DNA of 64,000 bases from assembly GCA_951394045.1 (NCBI GenBank), contig OX595996.1, positions 124,001 to 188,000 on the forward strand. Direction: 5' to 3'. Within the stretch, counting starts at the first letter, position 1; every line of letters begins with the position of its first letter. The notes under the pieces were generated by a model, which was given only the letters and a program-made list of their open reading frames with translations, was not told where the DNA came from and ran no database searches. Source of the DNA: Nitzschia sp. DOCU1 (lineage: Eukaryota > Bacillariophyta > Bacillariophyceae > Bacillariales > Bacillariaceae). A program made the position numbers and the translations under genes. Positions 24,203 to 35,323 of the stretch are shown piece by piece.

Positions 24203-24365
24203 TCTGCTTCGTTGATTACACCCAAAGTTTGGTGACAGGTGAAAAGTTTTACGTCCAATACAAGTCGAATGTCAACGATTTGGCAACAATGGCCAATTTC
24301 ACCTATGGTACTACCCCTTTTTGACGAGCAATAAAGTATGGCGACCTGCCGCGGTCGAATGGGAG
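24203..24365 (+). pseudogene. Orphan fragment of module C
   Basis: About 160 nt matching the middle of module C (from the YYTQSLVTGEKFYVQYKS region to VWRPAAVEW). It carries extra Ts at about 24316-24322 that break the frame. It has no upstream or downstream gene context, and lies between the RRM-gene copy and a decayed aminotransferase. Confidence 0.78.
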
Positions 24366-25060
24366 GAGCAGATGACAATGCCCAAATAACCTCAGGTGCC
24401 GTTGGGGTCAATACGGAAGATAGTAAGCCCACGACGTCAACATCAAGTTCAACAATTTATCCTTCCGGTGCCGCCTTCTGCAATGGCAATCCGACGGAGC
24501 CTCAGTCTCTCTGGACGTATTCTTTCTCTTGAATGTTTAGGCAAGTTTTGCCAGCGAATTTGACTTACGCTTATGCCACCAAAGCTCGAGAACCGGGCAG
24601 TTGACGGAGGTAGTGCCACTTGATCAGACCTTGGAAAAAGATTTACGCAAACTGCACGACAAAGTCAAAAAACGCAACGTATGGAGTTTTACTCCATATC
24701 GATCATTTTTTCCATATCTTCTGGCGTCCGAGAATTGCTGCAGATGAATCCGCATCTCTTTGACTGTTGTCGTGGTCCCAATATCACGGATGCTACATGC
24801 CCCGCCATTGTTCAATTTACTATTGTTCAAACGCCATTTCAAGAGTGTGACCCAAAGTGGTACAGTCCTTCCAGATCATCTCCACAACGTCAAACCGCCA
24901 TCACAAGCCATTTGGCAAGCCAACCAACAACTTTGACGACGACGTAAAAGAAGCAACGACACCGACGGCTATTTATCGATATCACAACAGCAGCACTCAG
25001 CAATGAAGAATTGCTCCATCGCCTACGTGTTGAGTTTGCAGCCTAGAAAAAGGTGTCTAT
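24366..25060. other. No intact gene; possibly decayed 5' part of the aminotransferase fragment
   Basis: Contains short open frames (for example 24338-24532, + strand) without recognisable domains. Its position directly upstream of the bioA-like fragment makes it a candidate for the eroded N-terminal part, but no motif supports that. Confidence 0.4.
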
Positions 25061-25555
25061 TTGTCCGACAGCTACGTGACGACTATGACGTTTTGTAGAT
25101 TTGCGATGAGATTGCAACTGGGTTTGGTAGGACGGGGAAATGCTTGCGGTGGAACATGCTGATGTTGTACCCGACATTATGTGTACAGAAAAAGCACTGT
25201 CGGGAGGCTTTATGAGTTATGCCGCAGTTTTCACCAATGAAAGGAATGCCCAAGTCTTTGTACTAGGATCAGCAGACGTATGGATGCATGGCCCAACTTT
25301 TATGGGGAATCCTTTGGCTTGTGCTGTCAGCTTGTTGGCTGCCCTACAATCATATCCTCTAGCCGAAATGGTCAAGAACATTGAAAACAACTCGTCACTG
25401 AAGTGGAACCGTGTCGAGAGCCACCAGTGGTTCACGATGTGCGAATATTCGGGGCGATCGGACTTGTAGAAATGAAGGGGCCCATGCTGGACAAGAAGAC
25501 GATTCCCAACATCTTAGCTGGCTTGCTCCACTCCTTCCCCAAGAGGTAGACATTA
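25061..25555 (+). pseudogene. bioA: Decayed 7,8-diaminopelargonic acid aminotransferase (BioA) fragment
   Basis: Three reading frames in succession give unmistakable BioA-type segments. ICDEIATGFGRTG lies at 25099-25137 (the Asp that contacts PLP in class III aminotransferases). EHADVVPDIM, then EKALSGGF with the PLP-binding Lys, then MHGPTFMGNPLACAV follow at 25140-25340. DVRIFGAIGLVEMKGP lies near 25436-25485. An in-frame TAG at 25096-25098 and two frame changes (about 25139 and about 25425) with no convincing splice sites show decay. BioA makes diaminopelargonate in biotin synthesis, from S-adenosylmethionine and 8-amino-7-oxononanoate. This copy cannot encode it. An intact parental gene is expected elsewhere. 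Confidence 0.85.
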
Positions 25556-27453
25556 AATCAGCAGCATGCCGCAGCATCCACTGGTTCCATTTCAGTGTCA
25601 CCGGCTCGTTGCATACAACATGAACTGGGATCTCCACACCTAATATTGTTACCGTTGTTGGCGCCACGAGAATTGGCAAAGGTACTAGAGTTGAAAGTGG
25701 TGGGATTCCTGTGATGTTACGACTTGATACTGTTGGAACAGAGGCCGGATCCACTCAATCTTCAAGTAGGAAACACAGACCAGTACAAGCGTGAAGCTTA
25801 GTCATAAACTGAACTTGATGGTAAATGGCAGAAAAGAAACTTGGGATCACTAGTAGTAGTAAAACTTTTTCAAGAAGACATCGTCAGGGTATGATACCAT
25901 CATCAAATCAAAGTCACCGAACGGTCTGTCCATCACAGTCCAGAAAGCGCAATTTTGCTACGGCAATGGCGACAGACACATAGCATCAAATTTGCTGCCC
26001 CCGCGACATCAACCGACTTTTGGCTCTATCAAACCACCACATCGACAACTTTAGCCAATGCTGCCATTTCGACCCCTCTTCCGTTGCTGCTATAATTCAC
26101 TTATTCGCAATTTGCCACTGCTACATTCCCTTTCATGGCCCCAACACCTCACATCACAGCTGAAAGGAGATCGACAACAACCAACAGTTTCACAAAGGGT
26201 TCTCAAAGAGAACGACCGGTATCGAGCGGTTACGATTCTCTTACAATTCCCCAGAGTCAACGGCAACGTTAACCCAACTGACGTTCTTTCTTCGCCTCTA
26301 GCTCCCAAACTGAACTGCTACGACGTATAGAATATTGTCTCTAAAGACCCGCCATGGCGCCAAGTAACCATAGGAAAGCTTTAAAGGAAATCGTATGTTA
26401 ACTTTTTTTGATAGGTCCAAAAACGTCGATTTTCCTAATCGATTTTTTTGCCTCCCTCCAGGTTTGCTTATTCGATGACCTACATACTTTTGATCCCCGC
26501 GCTTTTTGGGGCCCCTCCCCCAATAAAGATGCCTTGACTGCCCTCCCTTCACAGGACGGGGGGCGGGGTACCAAGTACAAGCGATGCGCGTGTCCGGGCG
26601 CGGCAATATAATTCGTGTTTTGCCGACCTCTTCGACTAGACGAAATTGACAAATCCGCGACAACATAACCTACCGGCGTACCACTTGTTATTTCTTTGGG
26701 CCCAATTGATGTTTTTCCAATTATGCTTGTTGTCATACATCGTGATCGGATCTCATTTGGTTCAGAGCTTTGGGCCAGATTGATGTTTTATTTATTCTTT
26801 TCATGTCGGTAGATGAACGTCGAATAGGACTTCGCAATAATTGTTAAAATTCCTCTCATCCGAATCATCCCATTGAGGAGTTTCTACCAAAGCCCGTAGG
26901 GCCTCTTTGCGAACGTCGGTGTAATTACTTGTATGACTCCTTGGTTCCAAAAAACTTATGCCTCCCCCTGCTTTTTCCCCACGCCCATGCGACGGTACTT
27001 GCTGCGAGAGCTAAAAAATAGACCGGATGCCTCCTTCTTAATACCTGGTGATCGAAGGGCCACCATCCGACAGGGGATATGTAGTAGTAGAGATGGAGGA
27101 GCCAAACCGAACCTCTATTTTGTGGGTTGAGGAAGAAGTGCATCGTGGTGCTAATAGGTAGATAGGTAGACTTCTGGTTGTCGGACCTCCTCTGGCCCTG
27201 TTCTTATCCAGGTCGTGATCCTACCGGTAGAGTAGAAGTCATACGAACCCTTTCAAAGTCCATGGTGATAGTTCGCAAGTGGGCAGGGCCTTTCCATACG
27301 CCTCTCTAGTAGCTAGTAGAAGTAGGAGACTCCTGGCGCTACTGTAGCTGGATTTCTTGGCATCAGCTCACAAATTCTAAAAACAAAACTGAAGTAAAGC
27401 TGCATTCTGTCCTTACGACTACGCTGCCACTACACTGGGGTACCAAGAACAAG
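25556..27453. other. Intergenic; right part is the duplicated 5' flank of the protease genes
   Basis: No gene recognised at 25556-26880. From about 26884 the sequence shares blocks with 19205-19681 (taccaaagcccg, atcgaagggccaccatccg, aaattctaaaaacaaaactg), so it is the duplicated promoter-side flank of the gene at 27454. A 122-codon minus-strand frame at 26298-26666 has no recognisable features. Confidence 0.6.
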
Positions 27454-30400
27454 ATGTTGGTATTTGAAACAAAGAGTGTTGTGATGTTGCTTTCACTAGC
27501 AACAGCCCTGCTGCTGGCCGTGGCTCCTGTTGAAAGCAAGTCCGCTACGGTGAGTTGTTGAAAGGATTGTTTTGTATTTCATTTCTTGGTTCTACTTCAT
27601 TATAGCAGTAACGCTAACTGTTTGCTGCTAAATCCTTCTCTGGACAACAAAGCGCAAGCACACCTATCATCGTGGCCGACGCTTGGTCCAAACTGTGGAG
27701 TGCTTTCTACACAAGGTACACATTCAATACCTTGACCATACCACCGAGGAAAAGTGGCAGTGCGAACTTCAAGGTGCCGATGCGGCTAGTGCTGGACGGA
27801 CTTTAGTGGACGTTGAAGGTTTGGACTTTGGAGGCTTTGCCGGGGATCATGGGGCTGATGAAGCGATTACTTTGTTAGCCGAAGGGGCAGTAATCCAAGA
27901 TGGCACATTGAAAATTCCAAAGGGAGGAACCCAGCATTTCAAGAAAGAGGGAGGACGCGGTGGGCCAGCCGACAAGGCCAAACGGAATGGCAATGCTAAA
28001 GAAGAACGTGGTCGTGAGTTGGCCCCAGCGGTGGTGCCTCGCAAGGCTTTGGCCGTTCGGGTCATAGCCCAAGATGCCACAACAACTTCGACATTATCGG
28101 AAATCAGCAACAAGTGGTTTGGAACCTCCGGTGACACCTGTAACCTGAAGGAACGAATGGAAACTTGCTCGTATGGCGAGGTTGTGATCCAGCCCTATTC
28201 TGGCACGCTCAATGGCAAGTCAATCTCCGACGGCGTTTATGAAGTATCTGTTCCGAACACGCTGGTTGTCAATCAGGATCATTCGGTTGTGAGAGAGGCG
28301 GTTCTTGCCCAATTGACAAGTGATCTCGGAGATTTACGCACCACTTTCGATCATGTTATCCTGTGCTTGCCAGCTGGAACTATCGGAACTTGGGTCGCAT
28401 ATGGTGAGTGGACAGAAATGTGTTGGCAGCCAGTAGTTCCTATCGATCAATAGAGCCTAACCGTCGTCTGTCTTGTTCTTATTCCAGCATATATGACATG
28501 GCATATAAGCGTCTTTAACAATGAGAAGTGCAACCATCCTTCTGGGCAAGTACACGAGGTGAGAAATGCGCAACTTACCGTTATCTTGTTTCCCACTGGT
28601 GTCTCCTAATCAACCTTGATTTCTTCTAGATCGGGCATAACCTGGGCCTGAACCATGCTGGTGACTACGAAGCGCTGGATTACGGTGACCGGACGGGCTT
28701 GATGGGAATCAGCTATACTGACGACACTACTAGGATGTGCTACAACCCGGCCAAAAGTTGGCAACTTGGGTGGTACTCTTTGCGCCGCCTTTCCTTGGAT
28801 GATCTCTCTAATCAAGGACCTGTCACCGTGGATCTGATTGGCATTGTCGACTACCAGCACACAGGTGCGACCGGAAAGTACGTGACAGTACAAGTTGTCC
28901 CACCTGTCCCCGGTGCACCCGCCATCTATGTTGGCTTCAATCTTCAAGCCGGCTTCAATAATGAGACAAAGGAAGCGCAAAACCAGGTGACGGTTACGTC
29001 ACAGCCAGTAGACCATAGGTCCTTGCTCCTTGCGAAGCTCCAGTCTGGGCAGGAGTACTTGGTGGACAACTTTTGGTACAGCGCCCCGCTGGTTATCAAG
29101 GTCAACACACTTTCTACCACTGGCGATCCTCCAACTGCTAATGTGAACATATCGCTCAACGGTTGCACCAGCAATGCAAACTGCACAGATGGCAACGCCT
29201 GTCTTGTGGGCACCTGTGGGGTCTTTGGCACCTGTTCCTACTCCCACGCGGCATGCCCCGGAAACTTCGTTATGGACCTGACTACTGATGACTATCCACA
29301 GCAAACTTCGTGGAAAGTACAAGATCTGTGCAACGGGACCGCGACAGTCCTATCTGGTGGCCCCTATTCAAGCACAACCGACAATCGGAAACAGTTCGTA
29401 CGCTCAGCAACTCTCGGAAGATCTCGGTTCCGACTGACATTCTCAGATGGCAAAGGTGACGGGCTCAATGTTGGGATCGAAGGCAATTTCACGGCGACGT
29501 TTGATGGCTTACCAGTTGCTGTGGGAACAGGCGATTTTGGCTCGCAAGTTGTTGGCGAGTTTGGAACTCCATGCTCTCCGCCATCGCCTCCACCAACGCC
29601 ACCGCCGACGCCTCCACCAACACCACCGCCGACGCCTCCACCAACACCTCCGCCAACGCCTCCACCAACACCTCCGCCAACGCCTCCGCCAACACCACCG
29701 CCAACGCCTCCGCCAACACCACCGCCAACGCCTCCACCAACACCTCCACCAACACCACCGCCAACGCCTCCGCCAACACCTCCACCAACGCCTCCGCCAA
29801 CACCTCCACCAACGCCTCCACCAACACCACCGCCAACGCCTCCAACGGAGGCAATCCTCTCTTGGGATGTCCGCACCCAAGGACCTTTCAGTGGACAATT
29901 GATTGACCTTATTGACTATCAGAAACCCGGAACGGCAGGGACATACGTGACGGTGAAAATAGTCCCGACTGTTCCTGGTGGGCCCACCATCCATGTCGGC
30001 TTCGATAGTGATCCCCTGACGGGACAAAACCAAGTGACAGTTACTTTGCATCAAGGAAACAACGAACCTGTACTCCTTTCGAAGCTTTTGTCGGGAGAGC
30101 AACACTTGGTCGAGTCCTTTTGGTACTACAGGGCGCTCATCATCAAAGTCAATTTCATCTACAACAATCCCTCCCCAGTTGCTGATGTGCGCATATACAT
30201 CAATAGCCAGTGCGTCACCGATTCCGATTGCATCGGTGTATATGGTGATCCCTGCCTTGCGGCTACTTGTACCTCTTTTACATGTTCCTGGTCATGGCAA
30301 GGGTCATCTTGCCCCGGAAACTTTACCATGACTGTGACTATGGATGACCATCCAGAGGCAACATATTGGCAACTAGAAGATCTGTGCAACGGTAATACCA

Positions 30401-31713
30401 TTGGCCCTTCTGGGACTTCCTGCACCAATTTCCCATATCAAACCTTCCACACGGTGATGAAAGGCAGTTCTCGGTTCCGATTGACCATTGAGGACAACAA
30501 ATGGGGGCTTCCCTGCGGTAGCGTCTCTTCTCTCCCCCCTCAGGGCAGCTACGCGAATTTCACAGCAACGTTTGATGGCTTGACAGTTGCTGTGGGCGCA
30601 GGGTATCACGGTGCCCCAATCGTAAGCGAGTTTGGACCCCCATGCCCTCCGCCGACGCCTCCAACGCCACCGCCAACTCCACCACCAACTCCGCCACCAA
30701 CGCCACCGCCAACCCCCCCGCCAACGCCTCCACCAACCTGGAAGCCCATCTTTTCCGACGGTTTTGAAAGTGGCTTTACCATCTTCAAGGCCGCCAGCAC
30801 TACCGAATGCAAAATCTCCACTCTCTTTTACCAAGGCAAGAAAAGTATGGAACTCAACGCCGGCAAGACCACTTCATACGGCTATACCGCTTTGAACTAT
30901 GACGTCTCCACCTCCACCAGTCTCCGCGCCAGCTTTTACCATTACACGCAAAGTTTGGTGACAGGCGACAAGTTCTACCTCGAATACAAATCGAACGTCG
31001 ATACCAATTGGGTCACAGTGGGCACATTCGCCTATGGCACTGCCCCTTTGACGATCAATAAAGTCTGGCGACTTGCCACGATCGAATGGGCACTTCCTTC
31101 GGGGGTGACCTGGGCGAATCTTCGTGTGCGATCTGCTTTCAGCACAAGCACAAAGAAGGTCAACTTTGACAACTTTGCATTGGAAGGGTTGTCACCGGCT
31201 CCCGTTGCTACACTTGCCCCAGTTGCTACCGTTCCACCCGTTGCCCCGGCAGCCTGGAATCCAATGTTTTCTGACGGTTTTGAAAGTGGCTTTACAATCT
31301 TCAAGGCCGCCAGCAGCACTGAATGCAAAATCTCCACTCTCTTTTACCAAGGTTCGAAAAGTTTGGAACTCAACGCTGGCAAGACCACTTCGTACGCATA
31401 CACTGCTTCGAATTGGCCGGTTTCGGCCTATTCCAGCGTCCGCGTCAGCTTTTATTTTTATACCCAGAATGTGGTGGCAGGTGAAAAGTTTTACGTCGAA
31501 TACAAGTCGGATGTCAATGTCGATTGGGTGACAGTCGGCACATTCACCTATGGCACTGCCCCTTTCACGAGCAATAAAAAATGGACGTCATCGGGTAATA
31601 TCGAATGGGCTCTTCCTTCGGGGGTGACCTGGGTAAATCTTCGTGTGCGATCTGCCTTCAGCGCAAGCACAAAGAAGGTCAACTTTGACAACTTTGTTTC
31701 GCAAGGGTTGTGA
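27454..31713 (+). CDS. Gametolysin-like M11 metalloprotease, array copy 5, largest intact copy
   Basis: Exons 27454-27549, 27653-28403, 28488-28558 and 28630-31713 give 1333 residues. Signal peptide, TVECFL propeptide, catalytic motif H305-E306-x2-H309-x5-H315 and Met-turn M331. Module A, Cys-rich segment and module B are followed by a long PPPT linker (~621-713), a second diverged A/Cys/B block (~714-976), a short PPPT linker (~977-1009), module C (~1010-1160), a PVATLAPVATVPP linker and a second module C (~1184-1333). All frames are intact. It is the best reference for reading the broken copy at 19682. The long proline linkers and repeated beta-rich modules suggest an enzyme held at an extracellular surface or matrix (inference). 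Substrate unknown. Confidence 0.9.
29573..29848 (+). repeat. PPPT coding minisatellite of array copy 5
   Basis: About 23 copies of a 12-nt unit encoding PPPT, in frame. On the opposite strand it creates a long Gly/Val-rich open frame that is a shadow. Confidence 0.88.
30640..30738 (+). repeat. Short PPPT linker preceding module C of array copy 5
   Basis: About eight 12-nt units, in frame, at the same architectural position as 15904-16077 in array copy 3. Confidence 0.85.
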
Positions 31714-32259
31714 TGAATAATCAAGTAGTAATAACACTGATGACATGATTTTGAGTATGGGTCCCACAGAGCAAAGCATCATAGTCCAAATCGCATTCGC
31801 TGCTCAAAAATCTGGACGGTCTCGCGGCACCGTCTGCCACATCCCCACCCTCCGTACCACGTCTGATAGTGCGCCGCGGCGTCAATCGGCACCTCTTTAC
31901 GCCTTCGCCAACTGTTGATGAGACCGGCGATAGAAGGCCCATCGTGGCGATGACAACCAACTCAGTGCGAGTCTCTGTGGTAAGATAGTAGTAGTTCTGC
32001 TACTAAGGAGTCCAGCAATACCACGGCCCTGTACGACGTCGAGACCATGTGGAAACAAGGAGCGCAAACCGTTGTTGTAATGGGGTTGGATTACCATGCG
32101 CGCCGGATTCTGACGTGTTGGGTGGGAAGGTTGGGTAGTACCTTTGGTATTGTTGGGATTGGGCAGCCTCGAGCGCCGCAGTGGGTGGGAGTGACGAATA
32201 GGAGGTAGCTATGATATGTGTGTGCATACGTTCATATTTATATCTACATGGAACTATGC
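31714..32259. repeat. Shared 3' spacer between array copy 5 and the RRM gene
   Basis: Near-identical to 23040-23736 apart from a ~150-nt block missing here. The protease gene (+) and the RRM gene (-) converge on it. No gene recognised. Confidence 0.8.
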
Positions 32260-33174
32260 TTAAAGTCGCTTGGACACGGGATTGTTTTCAATATCTTTGT
32301 CGTTCAGGATTGACGTCGACGTGTCAACAACACCAGCAGCGCCATCATTTGGCGGGGGCTTGAGCTCGGATTGATCCTGAAGATGAAGCCTGGCTAAGCG
32401 TTCCGTGTCTATTCGTGCCTGATCGAGCGAGTTCGCCAAGTTCATTACTCGCGATTCCAACTGGGCTCGTTGAGCTTGTTCTACTGCTAGCAGTTGATCG
32501 GCAGTCGCTTGGCGGTCATGTTCTTTCGAGAGCTCATTTCGCAGTTGATGTAACGCCACTCGTTCCAATGCGAGAGATTGTTCGAGTCGTTCCACTTCTT
32601 GCTTCAAGTGCGAAGCGTCCAATTTGGAATAGTCGGTACTATATCGACTCAGTCCATTGCTCTTGTTTATGGAAATTCGAATGGATTCATTGCGGTCCGC
32701 ATGATCGACATAATGCTTTTGCGTCAACTTTTCAATGCGGAGCTTGTTGCCGTGAAAGGAAATACCATCGTCTTGTTCCAACATGGTCACGGCTACATGA
32801 CAATCATTGCTCGTTGCAAACTGGACCAACGCCGTGGTGTTGGCTGATGGTGCGTGATTCTCCCTTGGCGATGTGGTTGTCACCTCGTCAGTGTCGTGCG
32901 CCGGACGGAGGAATCGAACCATGGAAATAGGCGGTTCCGATCCGACTTGTTTCAGATTCTTGCGGGTCATGACGCCAAGCAAAAAGTGACGCAGAGTCAA
33001 TTCAGTAGCCTCTTTTGGCAAATTGGAAATCAGAGCAATGCGGTCGTCCTCGTTAGATCGTTGGCGGTGCATAATCATTGTTGGGGTTTGGATGGCGTCA
33101 TTCGACAATGGCCTTTCAGCGGCACTTCCGATAGAATCATCGATAGCGGGGGATGTTTTGGTAATGGAAGTCAT
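32260..33174 (-). CDS. RRM-like and coiled-coil protein
   Basis: Single-exon 304-residue frame starting at ATG 33174. Residues about 45-155 show an RNA-recognition-motif pattern: an RIALISNLP strand resembling RNP2, an ALVQFATSNDCHVAV strand near the RNP1 position, and a closing GNKLRIEKL strand. Residues about 190-265 form a heptad-rich coiled coil (QEVERLEQSLALE, then Ala/Gln/Leu-rich). The tail is short and polar (NPVSKRL). RRM proteins bind RNA or protein partners; the specific role is unknown and the RRM call is moderate because RNP1 is weak. A truncated copy at 23737-24202 shows that its 3' half was duplicated with the protease array. Confidence 0.75.
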   Translation of the reverse strand: MTSITKTSPAIDDSIGSAAERPLSNDAIQTPTMIMHRQRSNEDDRIALISNLPKEATELTLRHFLLGVMTRKNLKQVGSEPPISMVRFLRPAHDTDEVTTTSPRENHAPSANTTALVQFATSNDCHVAVTMLEQDDGISFHGNKLRIEKLTQKHYVDHADRNESIRISINKSNGLSRYSTDYSKLDASHLKQEVERLEQSLALERVALHQLRNELSKEHDRQATADQLLAVEQAQRAQLESRVMNLANSLDQARIDTERLARLHLQDQSELKPPPNDGAAGVVDTSTSILNDKDIENNPVSKRL

Positions 33175-33799
33175 TGTGGAGTTGTTTTTCTTCTAGCTAG
33201 AGTAGTGAAATCGTGGTTTATGAGAATCAATCAATGAACGATGAGCTCTAACGGCTCCCATCCGTGCTATGAAGCAAGATCGCGTTGGAAGGGGGCGAAA
33301 CAAAGCGATATCCACGAATGAACAAGTAGCTTCGCCAACTTCCTTCCGTTCACAGGATCTACTATGGGTACAATAGGCACTCGCCATCAACCTTTTGTAG
33401 GGTTCTCATTATTTCGCCTGGCTCGGCGCGCGCTTTTTCTTTTTCCCGCCACGACACAAAAACAAATTCCCCCATTCAGCGATCGATCGCTGGAGCAATT
33501 TCTTTGGAAATGCTCCAAAGCCATTCCACATGCCATTTCGGCTAAATGCAAAACATGTTGTCGATCCAACGGTGCCTACCAACGGTTGGCTATGGAAAAG
33601 CACATCATTATTCGGATAGGAACAGTGCCACATCGGCGAGGGAATATATTTTGGCAATTTTGAACTGGCTTTAAATATCATACGACTGCCATTGTGTCTG
33701 GATGGGGAGAGGCCGCCATTGATGGCCGTTCTCTTATCTAGAACAACTGGCCTGCCGCCGAGCATATAAAACTTCAACCAAAAGCTATCCCACAGCAAA
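33175..33799. other. Divergent intergenic region, nothing recognised
   Basis: Lies between the RRM gene (-) and the gene starting at 33800 (+). It should contain both promoters; no clear element seen. Confidence 0.5.
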
Positions 33800-34459
33800 A
33801 TGAGATTTGGAACAAAGCGGAAATCAAAGATCGAGGCGGCTTCAGCAAAGTCCCCTCCTGCTATCGATGAGTGGACTGATTCCCAAAGTTTGGCCGAGGA
33901 ATATGATCCTGCTATTCCTGCTATTCCTGCTATAGGGCCGGAGTCGTCGAAACTCTCCACCAAAACATCAAGACCTACGAGATCCACTAAATCGACGGCA
34001 AAGTCTACGAAAGGGTGGAAACCTAGTATAAGCCGCCAATCCGTTAAAGGTGTGTTCAGATCAAAGGCCGCAGCAGCTACTACGCCGGCGACATCTGCCC
34101 GGGGACGGTCGGCAACGTTGGGGGGTGTAGCGCAGCGAGCTGTTAGCCCGACACAACCAAAAGCCGCTTTTCGTGCTATATCTCGGGGGGAGAGTACAAA
34201 ATCCCACTTTCGTTCACTCAGCCCAAACAAAGCGCCGCGATCCCAACTTTATCGCAGTCCGAAGGGTTCTGAACATCAGGATGAAGAGTCGCGAGATCCT
34301 ATGGATGACCATCGATCCTCAACACAAGACAGTGAGCTATCAGAACGGGAAGAGCATCCCGGAAGTTCAAAGTATCGCTACCACATGCAGGATGACTTAC
34401 CCCCGACAGCGTCACCCGCAGAAAAAAAATTAAGAAGAAGCATAAGAAGAAGAAAATGA
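33800..34459 (+). CDS. Low-complexity basic/Ser-rich protein of unknown function
   Basis: 219-residue frame from ATG 33800. The protein is rich in Ser, Arg, Lys and Pro, with an AIPAIPAIG repeat near residue 45 and an acidic/basic C-terminal third. No known domain, signal peptide or membrane segment. The frame ends with RRSIRRRK. At 34456-34459 its stop overlaps the start of the next frame as ATGA, unusual for a eukaryote. The A-rich tract at 34422-34429 precedes the switch, and the next frame read from there gives a natural Lys-rich stretch. Probably one protein of about 290 residues interrupted by a 1-nt indel, or a sequencing error; two separate genes is less likely. Confidence 0.55.
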   Translation: MRFGTKRKSKIEAASAKSPPAIDEWTDSQSLAEEYDPAIPAIPAIGPESSKLSTKTSRPTRSTKSTAKSTKGWKPSISRQSVKGVFRSKAAAATTPATSARGRSATLGGVAQRAVSPTQPKAAFRAISRGESTKSHFRSLSPNKAPRSQLYRSPKGSEHQDEESRDPMDDHRSSTQDSELSEREEHPGSSKYRYHMQDDLPPTASPAEKKLRRSIRRRK

Positions 34460-34689
34460 AAGGCCGCCATCACTTACCAGAGTCATGCACAGCTGCTGGT
34501 TGTGGTGACAAACTCATTGACCGAGGCTTCGACTGCATGTCGCATGTCATAGGTTGCCAGATTGTCATAAACTCATCAGACGATGACTCCAGTATCGATA
34601 ATAGCATTCGAGAGCGCCGACGCGCTGATCGAGATATAAAGACGCGCCGAAAGAAGTACGATTGGGATGAGTTTTTCAAGGCATTCTAA
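34456..34689 (+). CDS. Probable frameshifted continuation of the 33800 gene
   Basis: 77-residue frame with CTAAGCGDK and CMSHVIGCQ Cys-containing motifs, an acidic Ser/Asp stretch (SSDDDSS), a charged RERRRADRD segment and a YDWDEFFKAF tail. The short length, the ATGA overlap with the preceding frame and the open frame upstream of its ATG to about 34396 suggest it is the C-terminal part of the same protein. No family recognised. Confidence 0.5.
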   Translation: MKGRHHLPESCTAAGCGDKLIDRGFDCMSHVIGCQIVINSSDDDSSIDNSIRERRRADRDIKTRRKKYDWDEFFKAF

Positions 34690-35323
34690 CACTTGACATG
34701 ACGAATGATCACAGAATACTAGAGAACTCCTTCTAGATTAAGTAGCTCTACATGATATGACTTGATTCAATCAATAAACAGGCACATGTCGTTTGCTATT
34801 TACATGTTGGATCGCAAGAAACAAACGCCAAACGACTACTACTAGCGGCCAAATGCTATAATAGGGATGGAGATAGTGGCTGTGTCCAAAGCAGCAGTGG
34901 TCCTAAGCTACATTTCAAAGTTTCCGGCATGAATTTTTCTCATTTCTACCTCTAGAGAGAAAGATCTTACCTTGGTATGCCTATTTGATCATGCCTGCAT
35001 CGATATGGACGATGCTACCCATCGCCAACGGCTGCAACGGAAGTCCGAACTTCCTAAATAAAATTGTTTAATTATCACATGCACGAGCCCGTCGACCGCA
35101 CACGCGCATTCTAACGCTCCAACGCATGGCGGCTCTCTTTTTTAATATGAGCTGAGGGCAGAATGTATGATCTCCTGTGAGGATTTGGCGAAATCAATAG
35201 ACCGGTGGAGGTAAAAGCCAGGGTGCGTTCAGGCTCGAGAGACACCATTGACAATTTTATCGCATCGATCATGCATAAAGCTTCCTAACTTCGATTCCTT
35301 TCTTATGAGACGAAGCCTGGACA
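34690..35323. other. Intergenic, nothing recognised
   Basis: No open frame with coding character. The right part should hold the promoter of the gene at 35324. Confidence 0.5.

Noticed and set aside
26298..26736. 112- and 122-codon minus-strand frames
   Set aside because: No recognisable motif, no conservation in the duplicated flanks, and composition not like neighbouring genes.
29364..30105. Gly/Val-rich minus-strand frames antisense to array copy 5
   Set aside because: The 12-nt repeat contains no stop codon in most frames; no independent coding signal.
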